Shown in pieces: positions 37,679 to 46,324 of a DNA stretch of 55,635 nt (positions within the stretch are counted from its first letter, which is position 1; each line of letters begins with the position of its first letter). The position numbers and the translations under genes were made by a program. The notes under the pieces are model-generated. The model did not search any database. It was not told the DNA's origin and saw nothing but the letters and a program-made list of their open reading frames with translations. Origin of the DNA: Bradyrhizobium sp. C9 (GTDB lineage: Bacteria > Pseudomonadota > Alphaproteobacteria > Rhizobiales > Xanthobacteraceae); assembly GCF_002532045.1 (NCBI RefSeq), contig NZ_NWTG01000038.1, forward strand, positions 1 to 55,635, read 5' to 3'.

Positions 37679-38626
37679 ATGCATCTTCCTTCCCTCACCG
37701 ACTACGATTCCTACCGCGCCTGGCGCAGCGACACGTCGCGCTGGCTGCCTGTCGCGCGTGACATCGCCGACGGCCACGGCCTGCGCTGCGACGATCCGCA
37801 TGTGTTCTCGACCGGCACCAATCTCGTCGTCGGGCTCGATGGTGAGCTGATCCTGAAACTGTTCCCGCCGTTTCTGCGGCCGCAATTCGCGTCCGAACGC
37901 GGCGCGCTCGCACAGCTGCGTGGACGGCTCGGCATTCCGATCCCCGACCTTGTCGCGGAGGGCGAACGCGACGGCTGGCCCTATCTCGTCATCACGCACC
38001 TCGCCGGCACCGTCGGCTCGGAGGCATGGCCGGCACTGCCGGAAGCCGAGCGCGAGCGCGTGCTCGGCGAGATCGGCGCCGTGATTGCCGAGGTGCAGCG
38101 CGTGCCGCCCGGCGGCCTGCTGGCGATCGAGCCGCGCTGGGAGGCCTTCATGCGCGGCCAGATCGCGCAGTGCCGGGCGCGGCACGAACGGCTCGGCCTG
38201 CCGGCGAAATTCCTCACCTCGCTCGACGATCTCCTGCGCGATGCCGCTGAGCTGATCCCGATGCACGCGCCGCCGGTGATCCTGACCGGCGAGTACATTC
38301 CGGAGAATTTCCTGCTCGGCCGCCGCGCCGACGGCTGGCACGTCACCGGCCTGTTCGACTTCGGCGACGTCCGGACCGGGTGGGGCGAGTACGATCTGCT
38401 CGGTCCGAGCGCCTTCATGGCCGCCGGGCACCCGCGTCGGGTGCGCAGCCTGTTCGACGGCTACGGCATCCCGCGCAGCGAGGTGACGTTCACGCTGAAG
38501 CGGCGGCTGATGGCGCTGATGCTGCTGCACTCGGCCAGCGATCCGCTCCGGCACATCTGCATCGCGGGCTGGCCGGACCGGGTCGACGATCTCGTGCAGC
38601 TGCAGGAGTTGATCTGGCCCGACTGA
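37679..38626 (+). CDS. aminoglycoside-phosphotransferase-fold protein with altered catalytic loop
   Basis: 315 residues from the ATG at 37679 (MHLPSLTDYDSYRAWR); the longer reading runs through a repeat element. The fold is APH/choline-kinase-like, with an N-lobe lysine in LILKLFPPFL, IPDLVAEGERDGWPYLVITHLAGT, and a metal-binding DFGDV. The catalytic loop, usually H-x-D-x4-N, reads LTGEYIPENFLL, so His is Thr and the catalytic Asp is Glu while Asn is kept. Activity may be reduced or specialised. It may be a small-molecule kinase; an antibiotic resistance role is not supported. It is monocistronic. Confidence 0.8.
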   Translation: MHLPSLTDYDSYRAWRSDTSRWLPVARDIADGHGLRCDDPHVFSTGTNLVVGLDGELILKLFPPFLRPQFASERGALAQLRGRLGIPIPDLVAEGERDGWPYLVITHLAGTVGSEAWPALPEAERERVLGEIGAVIAEVQRVPPGGLLAIEPRWEAFMRGQIAQCRARHERLGLPAKFLTSLDDLLRDAAELIPMHAPPVILTGEYIPENFLLGRRADGWHVTGLFDFGDVRTGWGEYDLLGPSAFMAAGHPRRVRSLFDGYGIPRSEVTFTLKRRLMALMLLHSASDPLRHICIAGWPDRVDDLVQLQELIWPD

Positions 38627-38665
38627 CATCGGTCGCCGGCCAGAAAGCGAGCAGTGCCCATGATC

Positions 38666-38682
38666 TGCTTATATATTAAGCA
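38666..38682 (+). promoter_or_regulatory. candidate NtrC-type upstream activator site for the dpp-atz operon
   Basis: TGCTTATATATTAAGCA is a perfect 6-bp dyad and fits the TGC-N11-GCA frame of NtrC sites, although the inner bases are more A/T-rich than the enteric consensus. It lies 117 bp upstream of the -24 element. A similar TGC-N11-GCA is found upstream of atzF. Confidence 0.5.
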
Positions 38683-38798
38683 AATGGCCTTTCTTTGTAT
38701 GCAATGCATGCCATGCTGATTGACGTCCGAACGAGATACCTCCGACGATTTTTTAAACATCTCCAGCGCGTTAGCGCCTCATAAGGTTTCGTTAAGGG

Positions 38799-38815
38799 TT
38801 GGCACAATCCTTGCG
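38799..38815 (+). promoter_or_regulatory. sigma-54 promoter of the dpp-atz operon
   Basis: TTGGCACAATCCTTGCG matches the RpoN consensus TGGCAC-N5-TTGC exactly, with the -24 GG and -12 GC in register. The -12 element ends 45 bp before the binding-protein start codon. Confidence 0.85.
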
Positions 38816-38859
38816 ATCTGAGTTTCAGGGCCTGTTCCCCAAGGGCGTTGGAGCATCAC

Positions 38860-40482
38860 ATGAAGCGTCGCGATTTCCTCAAATCGGTGTCTGGGCTGGC
38901 AGCAGGGGCGCTGGCGCCGACCGCGCCCGCGATCTGGTCGCCGGCCAAGGCCGACGCACGTTCCGAGACGCTGCTGATCGTCTCCGAAGGCGGTCCCAAC
39001 AATCTCGATATCCACGGCGTCGGCACCAACGTGCCCGGCTATGAGGTGTCGTGGAATTGCTACGACCGGCTGATCAGCCACGAGATGAAGAGCGGTCCGG
39101 GCGGCGTGCCCTATTACGACCGCGACAAGTTCAAGCCCGAGCTCGCCGAGGATTTCAACATCGGCGACATGTCGGTCACCTTCAAGCTGCGCAAGAACGC
39201 CAAATTCCACGACGGTGCGCCGGTGACGGCGAAGGACGTCAAATGGTCGCTCGACCGTGCCGTCAGCGTCGGCGGCTTCCCGACCTTCCAGATGAGCGCG
39301 GGCTCGCTGACCAAGCCCGAGCAGTTCGTCGTCGTCGACGACAGCACCGTGCGCGTCGACTTCCTGAAAAAGGACAAGCTCACGATCCCCGATCTCGCGG
39401 TCATCGTGCCCTGCGTCGTCAACTCCGAGCTGGTGAAGAAGAACGCCAGCGAGAAGGATCCCTGGGGTCTCGAATTCACCAAGCAGCAGACCGCGGGCTC
39501 CGGTGCCTACAAGGTGACCAAATGGACCGCCGGCACCGAAGTGGTCATGGAGCGCAACGACGACTGGGTCTCTGGTCCGATGCCGAAGATCAAGCGCGTG
39601 ATCTGGCGCATGGTGCCGCAGGCCGGCAACCGCCGTGCGCTGCTCGAACGCGGCGATGCCGACATCTCCTATGAACTGCCGTTCAAGGATTTCCAGGAGA
39701 TGAAGGCGAACGGCAAGCTCAACGTGGTCTCGCTGCCGTTCTCCAACGGCATCCAGTATATCGGCATGAACGTGACCAAGCCGCCGTTCGACAATCCGAA
39801 GGTGCGGCAGGCGATGGCCTACGCGATGCCTTACCAAAAAATCATGGATGCGGTGCTGTTCGGTCTCGCCAACCCGATGTTCGGCGCACCAAAGGACAAG
39901 CCGACCGAGGTGGCGTGGCCGCAGCCGACCAAATATTTCACCGACATGGAGAAGGCCAAGGCGCTGCTCGCCGAGGCCGGCTACGCCAACGGCTTCGAGA
40001 CCACGATCTCGTTCGACCTGAATTTCGCCGGGGTCAACGAGCCGCTCTGCGTGCTGGTGCAGGAGAGCCTCGCGCAGCTCGGCATCAAGACCACCATCAA
40101 CAAAGTACCCGGCGCCAACTGGCGCACCGAGCTCACCAAGAAGGAAATGCCGCTGTTCACCAACGTGTTCTCGGGCTGGCTCGATTACCCCGAGTACTTC
40201 TTCTACTGGTGCTATCACGGCAACAATTCGATCTTCAACACGATGAGCTACAAGTCGCCGGAGATGGACAAGCTCATCGACGGCGCGCGCATCGCTGCTG
40301 CCACCGGCGACACCGCAGCCTACGATTCCGACGTCAAGGGCTTCGTCGATCTCGCCTACACCGATATCCCGCGCATCCCGCTGTATCAGCCGTTCGTCAA
40401 CGTCGCGATGCAGAAGAACATCTCGGGCTACCAATACTGGTTCCACCGCCGCCTCGACTATCGCGCGATGGCGAAGGGCTGA
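38860..40482 (+). CDS. ABC peptide-type binding protein with Tat signal
   Basis: 540 residues from the ATG at 38860, preceded by GGAG. The N-terminus KRRDFLKSVSG is a twin-arginine signal, with probable cleavage near SPAKA-DARSE. The rest is a family 5 solute-binding protein (VTFKLRKNAKFHDGAPVTAKDVKWSLDRA; RQAMAYAMPYQKIMDAVLFG). It delivers a ligand to the two permeases and the double ATPase that follow. Because atzG, atzE and atzH come next in the same direction and the promoter is of the sigma-54 type, the ligand may be a urea-derived nitrogen compound rather than a peptide. That is inference. Confidence 0.92.
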   Translation: MKRRDFLKSVSGLAAGALAPTAPAIWSPAKADARSETLLIVSEGGPNNLDIHGVGTNVPGYEVSWNCYDRLISHEMKSGPGGVPYYDRDKFKPELAEDFNIGDMSVTFKLRKNAKFHDGAPVTAKDVKWSLDRAVSVGGFPTFQMSAGSLTKPEQFVVVDDSTVRVDFLKKDKLTIPDLAVIVPCVVNSELVKKNASEKDPWGLEFTKQQTAGSGAYKVTKWTAGTEVVMERNDDWVSGPMPKIKRVIWRMVPQAGNRRALLERGDADISYELPFKDFQEMKANGKLNVVSLPFSNGIQYIGMNVTKPPFDNPKVRQAMAYAMPYQKIMDAVLFGLANPMFGAPKDKPTEVAWPQPTKYFTDMEKAKALLAEAGYANGFETTISFDLNFAGVNEPLCVLVQESLAQLGIKTTINKVPGANWRTELTKKEMPLFTNVFSGWLDYPEYFFYWCYHGNNSIFNTMSYKSPEMDKLIDGARIAAATGDTAAYDSDVKGFVDLAYTDIPRIPLYQPFVNVAMQKNISGYQYWFHRRLDYRAMAKG

Positions 40483-40549
40483 GGTCATGATGAGCGCGCG
40501 CGACGCACTCGCGTGTTTGCCTCGTAGTGAGGTGGCCACATCTCTCAGG

Positions 40550-40731
40550 CTCCCTCCCCCCTTGTGGGGGAGGGTGGGGAGAGGGGTGCGCCGCATACGC
40601 GCAAGGACGACGTCAGGCGAGATCGTGCCCGACCATTCTCAGCATTACGCGCGGATCAGCGGGGCGTTCTGTCTGGCATCGGAGCAAGCGGCACCCCTCT
40701 CCCCAACCCTCCCCCACAAGGGGGGAGGGAG
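40550..40731. repeat. paired palindromic repeat (family 2), copy 4, inside the dpp operon
   Basis: Left arm 40550-40589 and right arm 40691-40731 are inverted over about 40 bp with a single indel (core CTCCCTCCCCCCTTGTGGGG). Each arm also folds on itself. The element sits in the 297-bp gap between the binding-protein and first permease genes, which holds no gene. Confidence 0.85.
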
Positions 40732-40779
40732 CCCTGCCAGTCCCGTTGTGGCTTTGCCTGATGCCATCAGGAGCACGCC

Positions 40780-41793
40780 ATGCTGACCCTGATCGGCAAG
40801 CGCCTCTTGTTTGCGATTCCGTCGCTGATCGGGGTCGTGATCGTGACGTTCCTGCTGACGCGCGCGCTGCCGGGCGATCCGGCGGCGTATTTCGCAGGGC
40901 CTGCGGCAACCAAGGAGGCGGTCGACCAGATCAGGAAGAAGCTCGGCTTCGACAAGCCGCTGATCGAGCAGTTCGTCCGCTACACCAACGATCTCGCCCA
41001 TGGCGATCTCGGCACGTCGCTCACCACCGGGCAGCCGGTCGCCGCCGAGTTGCGCAATCGCCTGCCGGCGTCCGCCGAGCTCACTCTGCTCGGCCTCGTC
41101 GTCTCGATCGTGATCGCGATCCCGCTCGGCGTGCTGGCGGCGACGCGACCGGGTTCCTGGATCGACCACCTCTGCCGCGTCACCACGACGGCCGGGGTGT
41201 CGCTGCCGGTGTTCTTCACCGGGCTCGTGCTGGTCTATCTGTTCTATTTCCGGCTCGGCTGGGCGCCGGCGCCGCTCGGCCGGCTTGACGTGTTCTACAG
41301 CGCGCCGCCGACCGTCACCGGCTTCTATCTCATCGATACGCTCATCGCGCGCGACTTCGAGGCGTTCCGGTCGGCGTTCAGCCAGCTGATCCTGCCGGCG
41401 GTGACGCTCGCGATCTTTTCGCTGGCGCCGATCGCGCGCATGACGCGCGCCTCGATGCTGGCGGTGCTGGCGTCCGATTTCGTCCGCACCGCGCGGGCCA
41501 GCGGCCTGTCGCCCGGCAAGGTGATCGTGACGTATGCGTTCCGCAACGCGATGCTGCCGGTCATCACCACGCTGAGCATGGTGTTCTCGTTCCTGCTCGG
41601 GGCTAACGTGCTGGTGGAGAAGGTGTTCGCCTGGCCCGGCATCGGCTCCTATGCGGTCGAGGCGCTGATCGCGTCCGACTTTGCGCCGGTGCAGGGTTTT
41701 GTCCTCACCATGGCGGTCATGTACGTGCTGCTGAATCTGTTGATCGACATCCTCTATGGCGTGATCGATCCGCGCGTGCGGCTGGAGGGTTGA
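40780..41793 (+). CDS. ABC transporter permease, DppB-like
   Basis: 337 residues from the ATG at 40780, preceded by AGGAG. LTLIGKRLLFAIPSLIGVVIVTFLLTRALPGDPAAYFAGP is the typical DppB/OppB start, and the EAA loop near the C-terminus reads FVRTARASGLSPGKVIVTYAFRNAMLPVI. Six membrane helices are likely. It forms the inner-membrane channel with the DppC-like protein, whose gene starts 4 bp after its stop. A hairpin-rich repeat separates it from the binding-protein gene. Confidence 0.95.
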   Translation: MLTLIGKRLLFAIPSLIGVVIVTFLLTRALPGDPAAYFAGPAATKEAVDQIRKKLGFDKPLIEQFVRYTNDLAHGDLGTSLTTGQPVAAELRNRLPASAELTLLGLVVSIVIAIPLGVLAATRPGSWIDHLCRVTTTAGVSLPVFFTGLVLVYLFYFRLGWAPAPLGRLDVFYSAPPTVTGFYLIDTLIARDFEAFRSAFSQLILPAVTLAIFSLAPIARMTRASMLAVLASDFVRTARASGLSPGKVIVTYAFRNAMLPVITTLSMVFSFLLGANVLVEKVFAWPGIGSYAVEALIASDFAPVQGFVLTMAVMYVLLNLLIDILYGVIDPRVRLEG

Positions 41794-41797
41794 AACC

Positions 41798-42697
41798 ATG
41801 AGCTCCGTTGCGCCAACGGTCGAGCCTGTCGGTCCTGCGCGAACATCCGGGCTCGCCGCAATCATCGAGCAGGCCCGCTATGTCCTGAGCGAGAACAAGG
41901 TCACCGGCTTTGCCTTCGCGCTGCTGATCCTGATCATGTTCGCCGCGCTGTTCGGGCCCTACGTGGTGCCGTATGACCCGCTTGCCTCGAACACCGCGGC
42001 CGCGCTGAAGCCGCCGTCCGCCGCGCACTGGTTCGGTACCGATCAGCTCGGCCGCGATATCTTCAGCCGCGTCATCGTGGCGACAAGGCTCGACACCTTC
42101 ATCGCGGTCGCCTCCGTCGTGCTGGTGTTCCTGATGGGCGGGCTCGCCGGCATCGCCGCCGGCTATTTCGGCGGCTGGACCGATCGGATCGTCGGACGCA
42201 TCGCCGACACCATCATGGCCTTTCCGCTGTTCGTGCTGGCGATGGGCATCGTCGCGGCGCTCGGCAACACCGTGCAGAACATCATCATCGCGACCGCGAT
42301 CGTGAATTTTCCGCTCTATGCCCGCGTCGCACGCGCCGAAGCCAACGTCCGCCGCAACGCCGGCTTCGTGCAGGCGGCGCGGCTGTCCGGCAATGGCGAG
42401 TACCGGATCCTGCTCGGACACATCCTGCCCAACATCATGCCGATCATGATCGTGCAGATGTCGCTGACCATGGGCTATGCGATCCTCAACGCCGCGGGTC
42501 TCTCGTTCATCGGCCTCGGTGTCCGGCCGCCCACCGCGGAGTGGGGCATCATGGTTGCCGAGGGCGCCGGCTTCATGGTCTCAGGCGAATGGTGGATCGC
42601 GCTGTTTCCGGGCCTTGCGCTGATGATCGCGGTGTTCTGCTTCAACCTGCTCGGCGATGGCCTGCGCGACATCGTCGATCCGCAGCGGAGGACGTGA
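41798..42697 (+). CDS. ABC transporter permease, DppC-like
   Basis: 299 residues. The N-terminal LKPPSAAHWFGTDQLGRDIFSRVIVATR is characteristic of DppC/OppC, and the EAA loop reads YARVARAEANVRRNAGFVQAARLSGNGEYRILLGHILPNIMP. It pairs with the DppB-like permease. The start is the ATG at 41798, 4 bp after the previous stop, so the two are probably translationally coupled. After its stop, about 300 bp of repeat DNA precede the ATPase gene. Confidence 0.95.
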   Translation: MSSVAPTVEPVGPARTSGLAAIIEQARYVLSENKVTGFAFALLILIMFAALFGPYVVPYDPLASNTAAALKPPSAAHWFGTDQLGRDIFSRVIVATRLDTFIAVASVVLVFLMGGLAGIAAGYFGGWTDRIVGRIADTIMAFPLFVLAMGIVAALGNTVQNIIIATAIVNFPLYARVARAEANVRRNAGFVQAARLSGNGEYRILLGHILPNIMPIMIVQMSLTMGYAILNAAGLSFIGLGVRPPTAEWGIMVAEGAGFMVSGEWWIALFPGLALMIAVFCFNLLGDGLRDIVDPQRRT

Positions 42698-42730
42698 ATG
42701 ATGTGGACGTGGCTAACGCATGCGCGCTTT

Positions 42731-42874
42731 CCTCGCCTCTCCCCGCGTGCGGGGAGAGGCCGGGCCGCGTTAGCGGACCGGGTGAGGGGGGCTCTTCGCG
42801 CACTCCTCAGCCAGTTGTGTGTGCCGATAGATGCCCCTCACCCCAACCCTCTCCCCGCAAGAGCGGGGCGAGGG
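42731..42874. repeat. paired palindromic repeat (family 2), copy 5, inside the dpp operon
   Basis: Left arm 42731-42759 (core CCTCTCCCCGCGTGCGGGG) and right arm 42847-42874 (core CTCCCCGCAAGAGCGGGG) are inverted. It sits between the DppC-like and ATPase genes. The remaining part of the gap carries the 23-nt repeat and a possible 33-codon frame (42901-43002), which I do not regard as a gene. Confidence 0.8.
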
Positions 42875-42935
42875 GGCGCACTGAACAAGCGGAGGACGTG
42901 ATGACTGTCTCGGCGTGGTGTCTTATTACCGTTTC

Positions 42936-42958
42936 GCTACTGTGCATGGGGTTGTTTT
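42936..42958. repeat. 23-nt intergenic repeat, copy 2
   Basis: Exact copy of the string at 3285-3307, again in a gap just ahead of a conserved gene on the opposite or same strand, followed by a similar GGATTTTT tail. Confidence 0.5.
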
Positions 42959-42998
42959 GCGGATTTTTGGATGACGCCCCGCGTGAGGGGTGCCGCGC

Positions 42999-44717
42999 AT
43001 GACCGCCCGGCCCTTGCTCGACGTCCAGGACCTCACGGTCGAGTTCACCACCCGGCGCGGCATCATCAAGGCGGTGCAGCACGTCAACATCTCCGTCGGC
43101 AAGGGCGAGACCGTCGGCATCGTCGGCGAATCCGGCTCCGGCAAGTCGGTGACGTCCTATGCCGTGATGCGGATCCTGGATCGGGCGGGGCGGATCGCCG
43201 ACGGCTCGGTGATGTTCTCCGGCATCGACGTCAAGTCGGCCTCGGAGAGCCAGATGCGCGACCTGCGCGGCCGCGAAGTCTCGATGATCTTCCAGAATCC
43301 GCGCGCTGCCCTCAATCCGATCCGCAAGGTCGGGCACCAGATCGAGGACGTGCTGCGCCAGCACGTGCAGCAGGCGCAGGTCACCGATCGCGGCGAGACG
43401 GCGATCGAGGCGCTGGAGCAGGTCAAGATCGCGCGTCCGCGCGAGCGCTATCACGCCTATCCGTTCGAGCTGTCCGGCGGCATGTGCCAGCGCGTCGTTA
43501 TCGCGCTCGCACTGGCCTGCAACCCGCAGCTTCTGATCGCAGACGAGCCGACCACCGGCCTCGACGTCACCACCCAGAAGGCGGTGATGGACCTGATCGT
43601 CGAGCTGACCCGGCGCCGATCGATGTCGACGATCCTGATCACGCACGATCTCGGCCTCGCCGCTGCCTATTGCGATCGCGTCGTGGTGATGGAGAAGGGC
43701 CGTGTCGTCGAAACCGCAAAGTCGGCCGACATCTTCGCCGCGCCCCAGCACGACTATACAAAGAAGCTGATGCGCGCGACGCCGCGGATCGGGGTGTCGC
43801 TCAGGGACTTGTTGCCCGAGGATGCCGAGGCTCCCAAGGCTGTCGCGACCGCGGCCGAGCCCGCGCCGGTGGAGCGCGGGCAGCCGCTTCTATCAGTCGA
43901 AAAGCTTGTGAAAGAATATCCCCGCCAGGGCGCGGGCTCGGTGCTCGCAAAACTGTTCGGCCGCAAGCCGCCGGTCGAGGAGGAGATCTTCCGCGCGGTC
44001 GACGGCATCAGCTTCTCCATCGACCACGGCGAGAGCGTCGGGCTGGTCGGCGAATCCGGCTGCGGCAAGTCGACGACGTCGATGATGGTGATGCGGCTCT
44101 TGGACCAGACCTCCGGCCGCATCGTGTTCGACGGCGAGGACATCGGCGCCATCATGCCGCAATCCTTCGCGCGGTTGCCGCGGCGCAGCCAGATCCAGAT
44201 GGTGTTCCAGGATCCGACCGACAGCCTCAACCCGCGCTTTACCGCGGCGCGCGCGATCGCGGACCCGATCATGCAGCTCGGCGATATCAGGGGCCGTGAC
44301 GCGCTCCGCGACCGCTGCGAGGAGCTGGCGCGGCTGGTCGGCCTGCCGGTCAATCTGCTGGACCGCTTTCCGCATCAGCTGTCCGGCGGCCAGAAGGCCC
44401 GCGTCGGTATCGCGCGTGCGATTGCACTGCACCCGAAGCTCGTCATCCTCGACGAGCCGACCGCGGCGCTCGACGTCTCGGTGCAGGCGGTGGTGCTCAA
44501 TCTGCTGCAGGACCTCAAGCAGTCGATGGGCATGAGCTATCTGTTCGTGTCGCACGATCTCAACGTGGTGCGCTTGCTGTGTGATCGCGTCATCGTGATG
44601 CGCAGCGGTCGCATCGTCGAGCAGGGTGCATCCGATGACGTCTTGGGCAATCCGCAGGATGCCTATACAAGGGAGCTGCTCACGGCGATCCCGCATCCGC
44701 CGTTGCCGGTGTCCTGA
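42999..44717 (+). CDS. double ABC ATPase, DppD-DppF fusion type
   Basis: 572 residues from the ATG at 42999 (MTARPLLDVQDL), preceded by GAGGGG. Two complete ATP-binding cassettes are present: Walker A GESGSGKSVTS with signature ELSGGMCQRV in the first half, and GESGCGKSTTS with LSGGQKARVGIARA in the second. Each has Walker B (LLIADEPTTGLD; LVILDEPTAALD). The single chain replaces separate DppD and DppF subunits and energises the two upstream permeases. atzG follows after 21 bp, so the transporter and hydrolase genes probably share one transcript. Confidence 0.95.
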   Translation: MTARPLLDVQDLTVEFTTRRGIIKAVQHVNISVGKGETVGIVGESGSGKSVTSYAVMRILDRAGRIADGSVMFSGIDVKSASESQMRDLRGREVSMIFQNPRAALNPIRKVGHQIEDVLRQHVQQAQVTDRGETAIEALEQVKIARPRERYHAYPFELSGGMCQRVVIALALACNPQLLIADEPTTGLDVTTQKAVMDLIVELTRRRSMSTILITHDLGLAAAYCDRVVVMEKGRVVETAKSADIFAAPQHDYTKKLMRATPRIGVSLRDLLPEDAEAPKAVATAAEPAPVERGQPLLSVEKLVKEYPRQGAGSVLAKLFGRKPPVEEEIFRAVDGISFSIDHGESVGLVGESGCGKSTTSMMVMRLLDQTSGRIVFDGEDIGAIMPQSFARLPRRSQIQMVFQDPTDSLNPRFTAARAIADPIMQLGDIRGRDALRDRCEELARLVGLPVNLLDRFPHQLSGGQKARVGIARAIALHPKLVILDEPTAALDVSVQAVVLNLLQDLKQSMGMSYLFVSHDLNVVRLLCDRVIVMRSGRIVEQGASDDVLGNPQDAYTRELLTAIPHPPLPVS

Positions 44718-44738
44718 AAAAAACTTGTTGGGAGCGAA

Positions 44739-44918
44739 ATGGACGATCATCTCGACGATTACATGACCGCCGTCGCCCGGACGATGGCGTTGCCGCTGGA
44801 AGACGCCTGGCGTCCGGCGGTGCGCGCAAATCTCGAGGTCGCGCTGCGGCTGGCGCGGCTGGTCGATGATTTCCCGCTGCCCGATGAGCTCGCGTCGGCC
44901 GCCGTCTATTCGACCTGA
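44739..44918 (+). CDS. atzG: AtzG-like small subunit (DUF4089)
   Basis: 59 residues, short and easily missed. MDDHLDDYMTAVARTMALPL begins the DUF4089 pattern, with LEVALRLARLVDDFPLPDELASA near the end. Known AtzG is a small partner that binds and stabilises the amidase AtzE. A GGGAG ribosome-binding site lies just upstream, and the stop is 7 bp before the atzE start, as in known atzG-atzE pairs. Its main job is structural; no catalytic residues are expected. Confidence 0.88.
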   Translation: MDDHLDDYMTAVARTMALPLEDAWRPAVRANLEVALRLARLVDDFPLPDELASAAVYST

Positions 44919-44925
44919 GATCGCG

Positions 44926-46323
44926 ATGTCGGACACTCCCACTTCCATGACTGCCGCCGAAATCGCGCAGGCGGTATCGAGCCGCAAGATCACGGCCCTT
45001 GCCGCCACCGAAGCGGCGCTTGCGCGCATTGCTGTGCACGACAAGGTCCTCAACGCCTTCACCGACGTCACCGCCGATCGCGCGCGGGCCCGGGCCAAGG
45101 CGGTCGATGCCGCGATCGCGGCGGGCCAGCCGGCCGGCCCGCTTGCCGGCGTGCCGTTCGCGGTGAAGAACCTGTTCGACGTGCAGGGCCTTGCGACCCG
45201 CGCCGGCTCCAAGATCAATCGCGACCTGCCGCCGTCGCCGCGCGATGCCACGCTGATCGAGCGGATGGAAGCGGCCGGTGCCGTGCTGGTCGGCGCGCTC
45301 AACATGGGCGAATACGCCTACGACTTCACCGGCGAGAACGCGCATGACGGTCCGTCGCGCAATCCGCATGATCCGACGCGGATGGCCGGCGGTTCGTCGG
45401 GCGGCTCCGGCAGCGCCGTCGGCGGCGCGTTGGTGCCGATCGCACTCGGCTCCGACACCAACGGCTCGATCCGGGTGCCGTCGTCATTCTGCGGCACGTT
45501 CGGCCTGAAGCCGACCTATGGCCGGCTGTCGCGCGCGCGCTCCTTTCCGTTCGTCGCAAGCTTCGATCATCTCGGTCCGTTTGCGCGCAGCGTGACAGAT
45601 CTCGCGCTCGCCTATGACGCCATGCAGGGACCTGATGCCGATGATCCCGCCTGCAGTGTGCAGTCGGTCGAGCCGACCGTGCCGCTGCTTGCCAATGATG
45701 TCGGCCGGCTACGGGTTGCGATCGCCGGCGGATATTTCCAGCAGAATCTGCTGCCGGAGGCCGTCGAAGCGGTCGCGCGCGTGGCAAAGGCGCTCGGCGC
45801 CACGCAGACCGTGGAGCTGCCCGAAGCGGCGCGCGCCCGTGCGGCCGCATTCATCATGACCACCACCGAGGGCGCCGCGCTGCACCTCGATCGGCTGCGC
45901 AAGCGCGCCAACGACTTTGATCCGCCGGTGCGCGACCGCTTGATCGCGGGCGCGATGATCCCGGCGGTCTATGTCGACAAGGCGCAGAAATTCCGCCGCT
46001 GGTACCGCGCCAGGGTGCTGGAGCTGTTCCAGTCGGTCGACGTGATCCTGGCGCCGGCAACGCCATGTGTGGCGCCGAAGATCGGCCAGGCCACCTTCAC
46101 GCTCGACGGGGTCGAGCTTCCGGTTCGCCCCAATATCGGGATCCACACCCAGCCGATCTCCTTTATCGGCCTGCCGGTGGCCGCCGTGCCGGTGCCGCTT
46201 GAACCGATGCCGATCGGCGTGCAGATCATTGCCGCGCCCTGGCGCGAGGATATCGCGCTGCGGGTCGCCTACGCGCTGGAACGGATGGGTGTCGTCGCGG
46301 CTCCCGCGCCAAGAGGACTCTAA
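44926..46323 (+). CDS. atzE: AtzE-type amidohydrolase (amidase signature family)
   Basis: 465 residues from the ATG at 44926. The Ser-Ser-Lys triad is seen: Lys in FAVKNLFDVQG, and the serines in MAGGSSGGSGSAVGG and GSDTNGSIRVPSSFCG. In cyanurate degraders AtzE, with AtzG, hydrolyses 1-carboxybiuret; in oxalurate pathways the related HpxY acts on another ureide, so the substrate here is open. atzG precedes it and atzH follows after 1 bp. No ring-opening AtzD or biuret hydrolase gene is in the window. Confidence 0.9.
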   Translation: MSDTPTSMTAAEIAQAVSSRKITALAATEAALARIAVHDKVLNAFTDVTADRARARAKAVDAAIAAGQPAGPLAGVPFAVKNLFDVQGLATRAGSKINRDLPPSPRDATLIERMEAAGAVLVGALNMGEYAYDFTGENAHDGPSRNPHDPTRMAGGSSGGSGSAVGGALVPIALGSDTNGSIRVPSSFCGTFGLKPTYGRLSRARSFPFVASFDHLGPFARSVTDLALAYDAMQGPDADDPACSVQSVEPTVPLLANDVGRLRVAIAGGYFQQNLLPEAVEAVARVAKALGATQTVELPEAARARAAAFIMTTTEGAALHLDRLRKRANDFDPPVRDRLIAGAMIPAVYVDKAQKFRRWYRARVLELFQSVDVILAPATPCVAPKIGQATFTLDGVELPVRPNIGIHTQPISFIGLPVAAVPVPLEPMPIGVQIIAAPWREDIALRVAYALERMGVVAAPAPRGL

Positions 46324-46324
46324 A

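Noticed and set aside
38779..40596. 605-codon minus-strand frame opposite the peptide-type binding protein
   Set aside because: Antisense to a Tat-signal binding protein preceded by a sigma-54 promoter; no recognisable domain.
42901..43002. 33-codon frame between the DppC-like and ATPase genes
   Set aside because: It has a purine-rich site upstream, but overlaps the 23-nt repeat and the ATPase start, and has no recognised homologue type; I treat it as chance.
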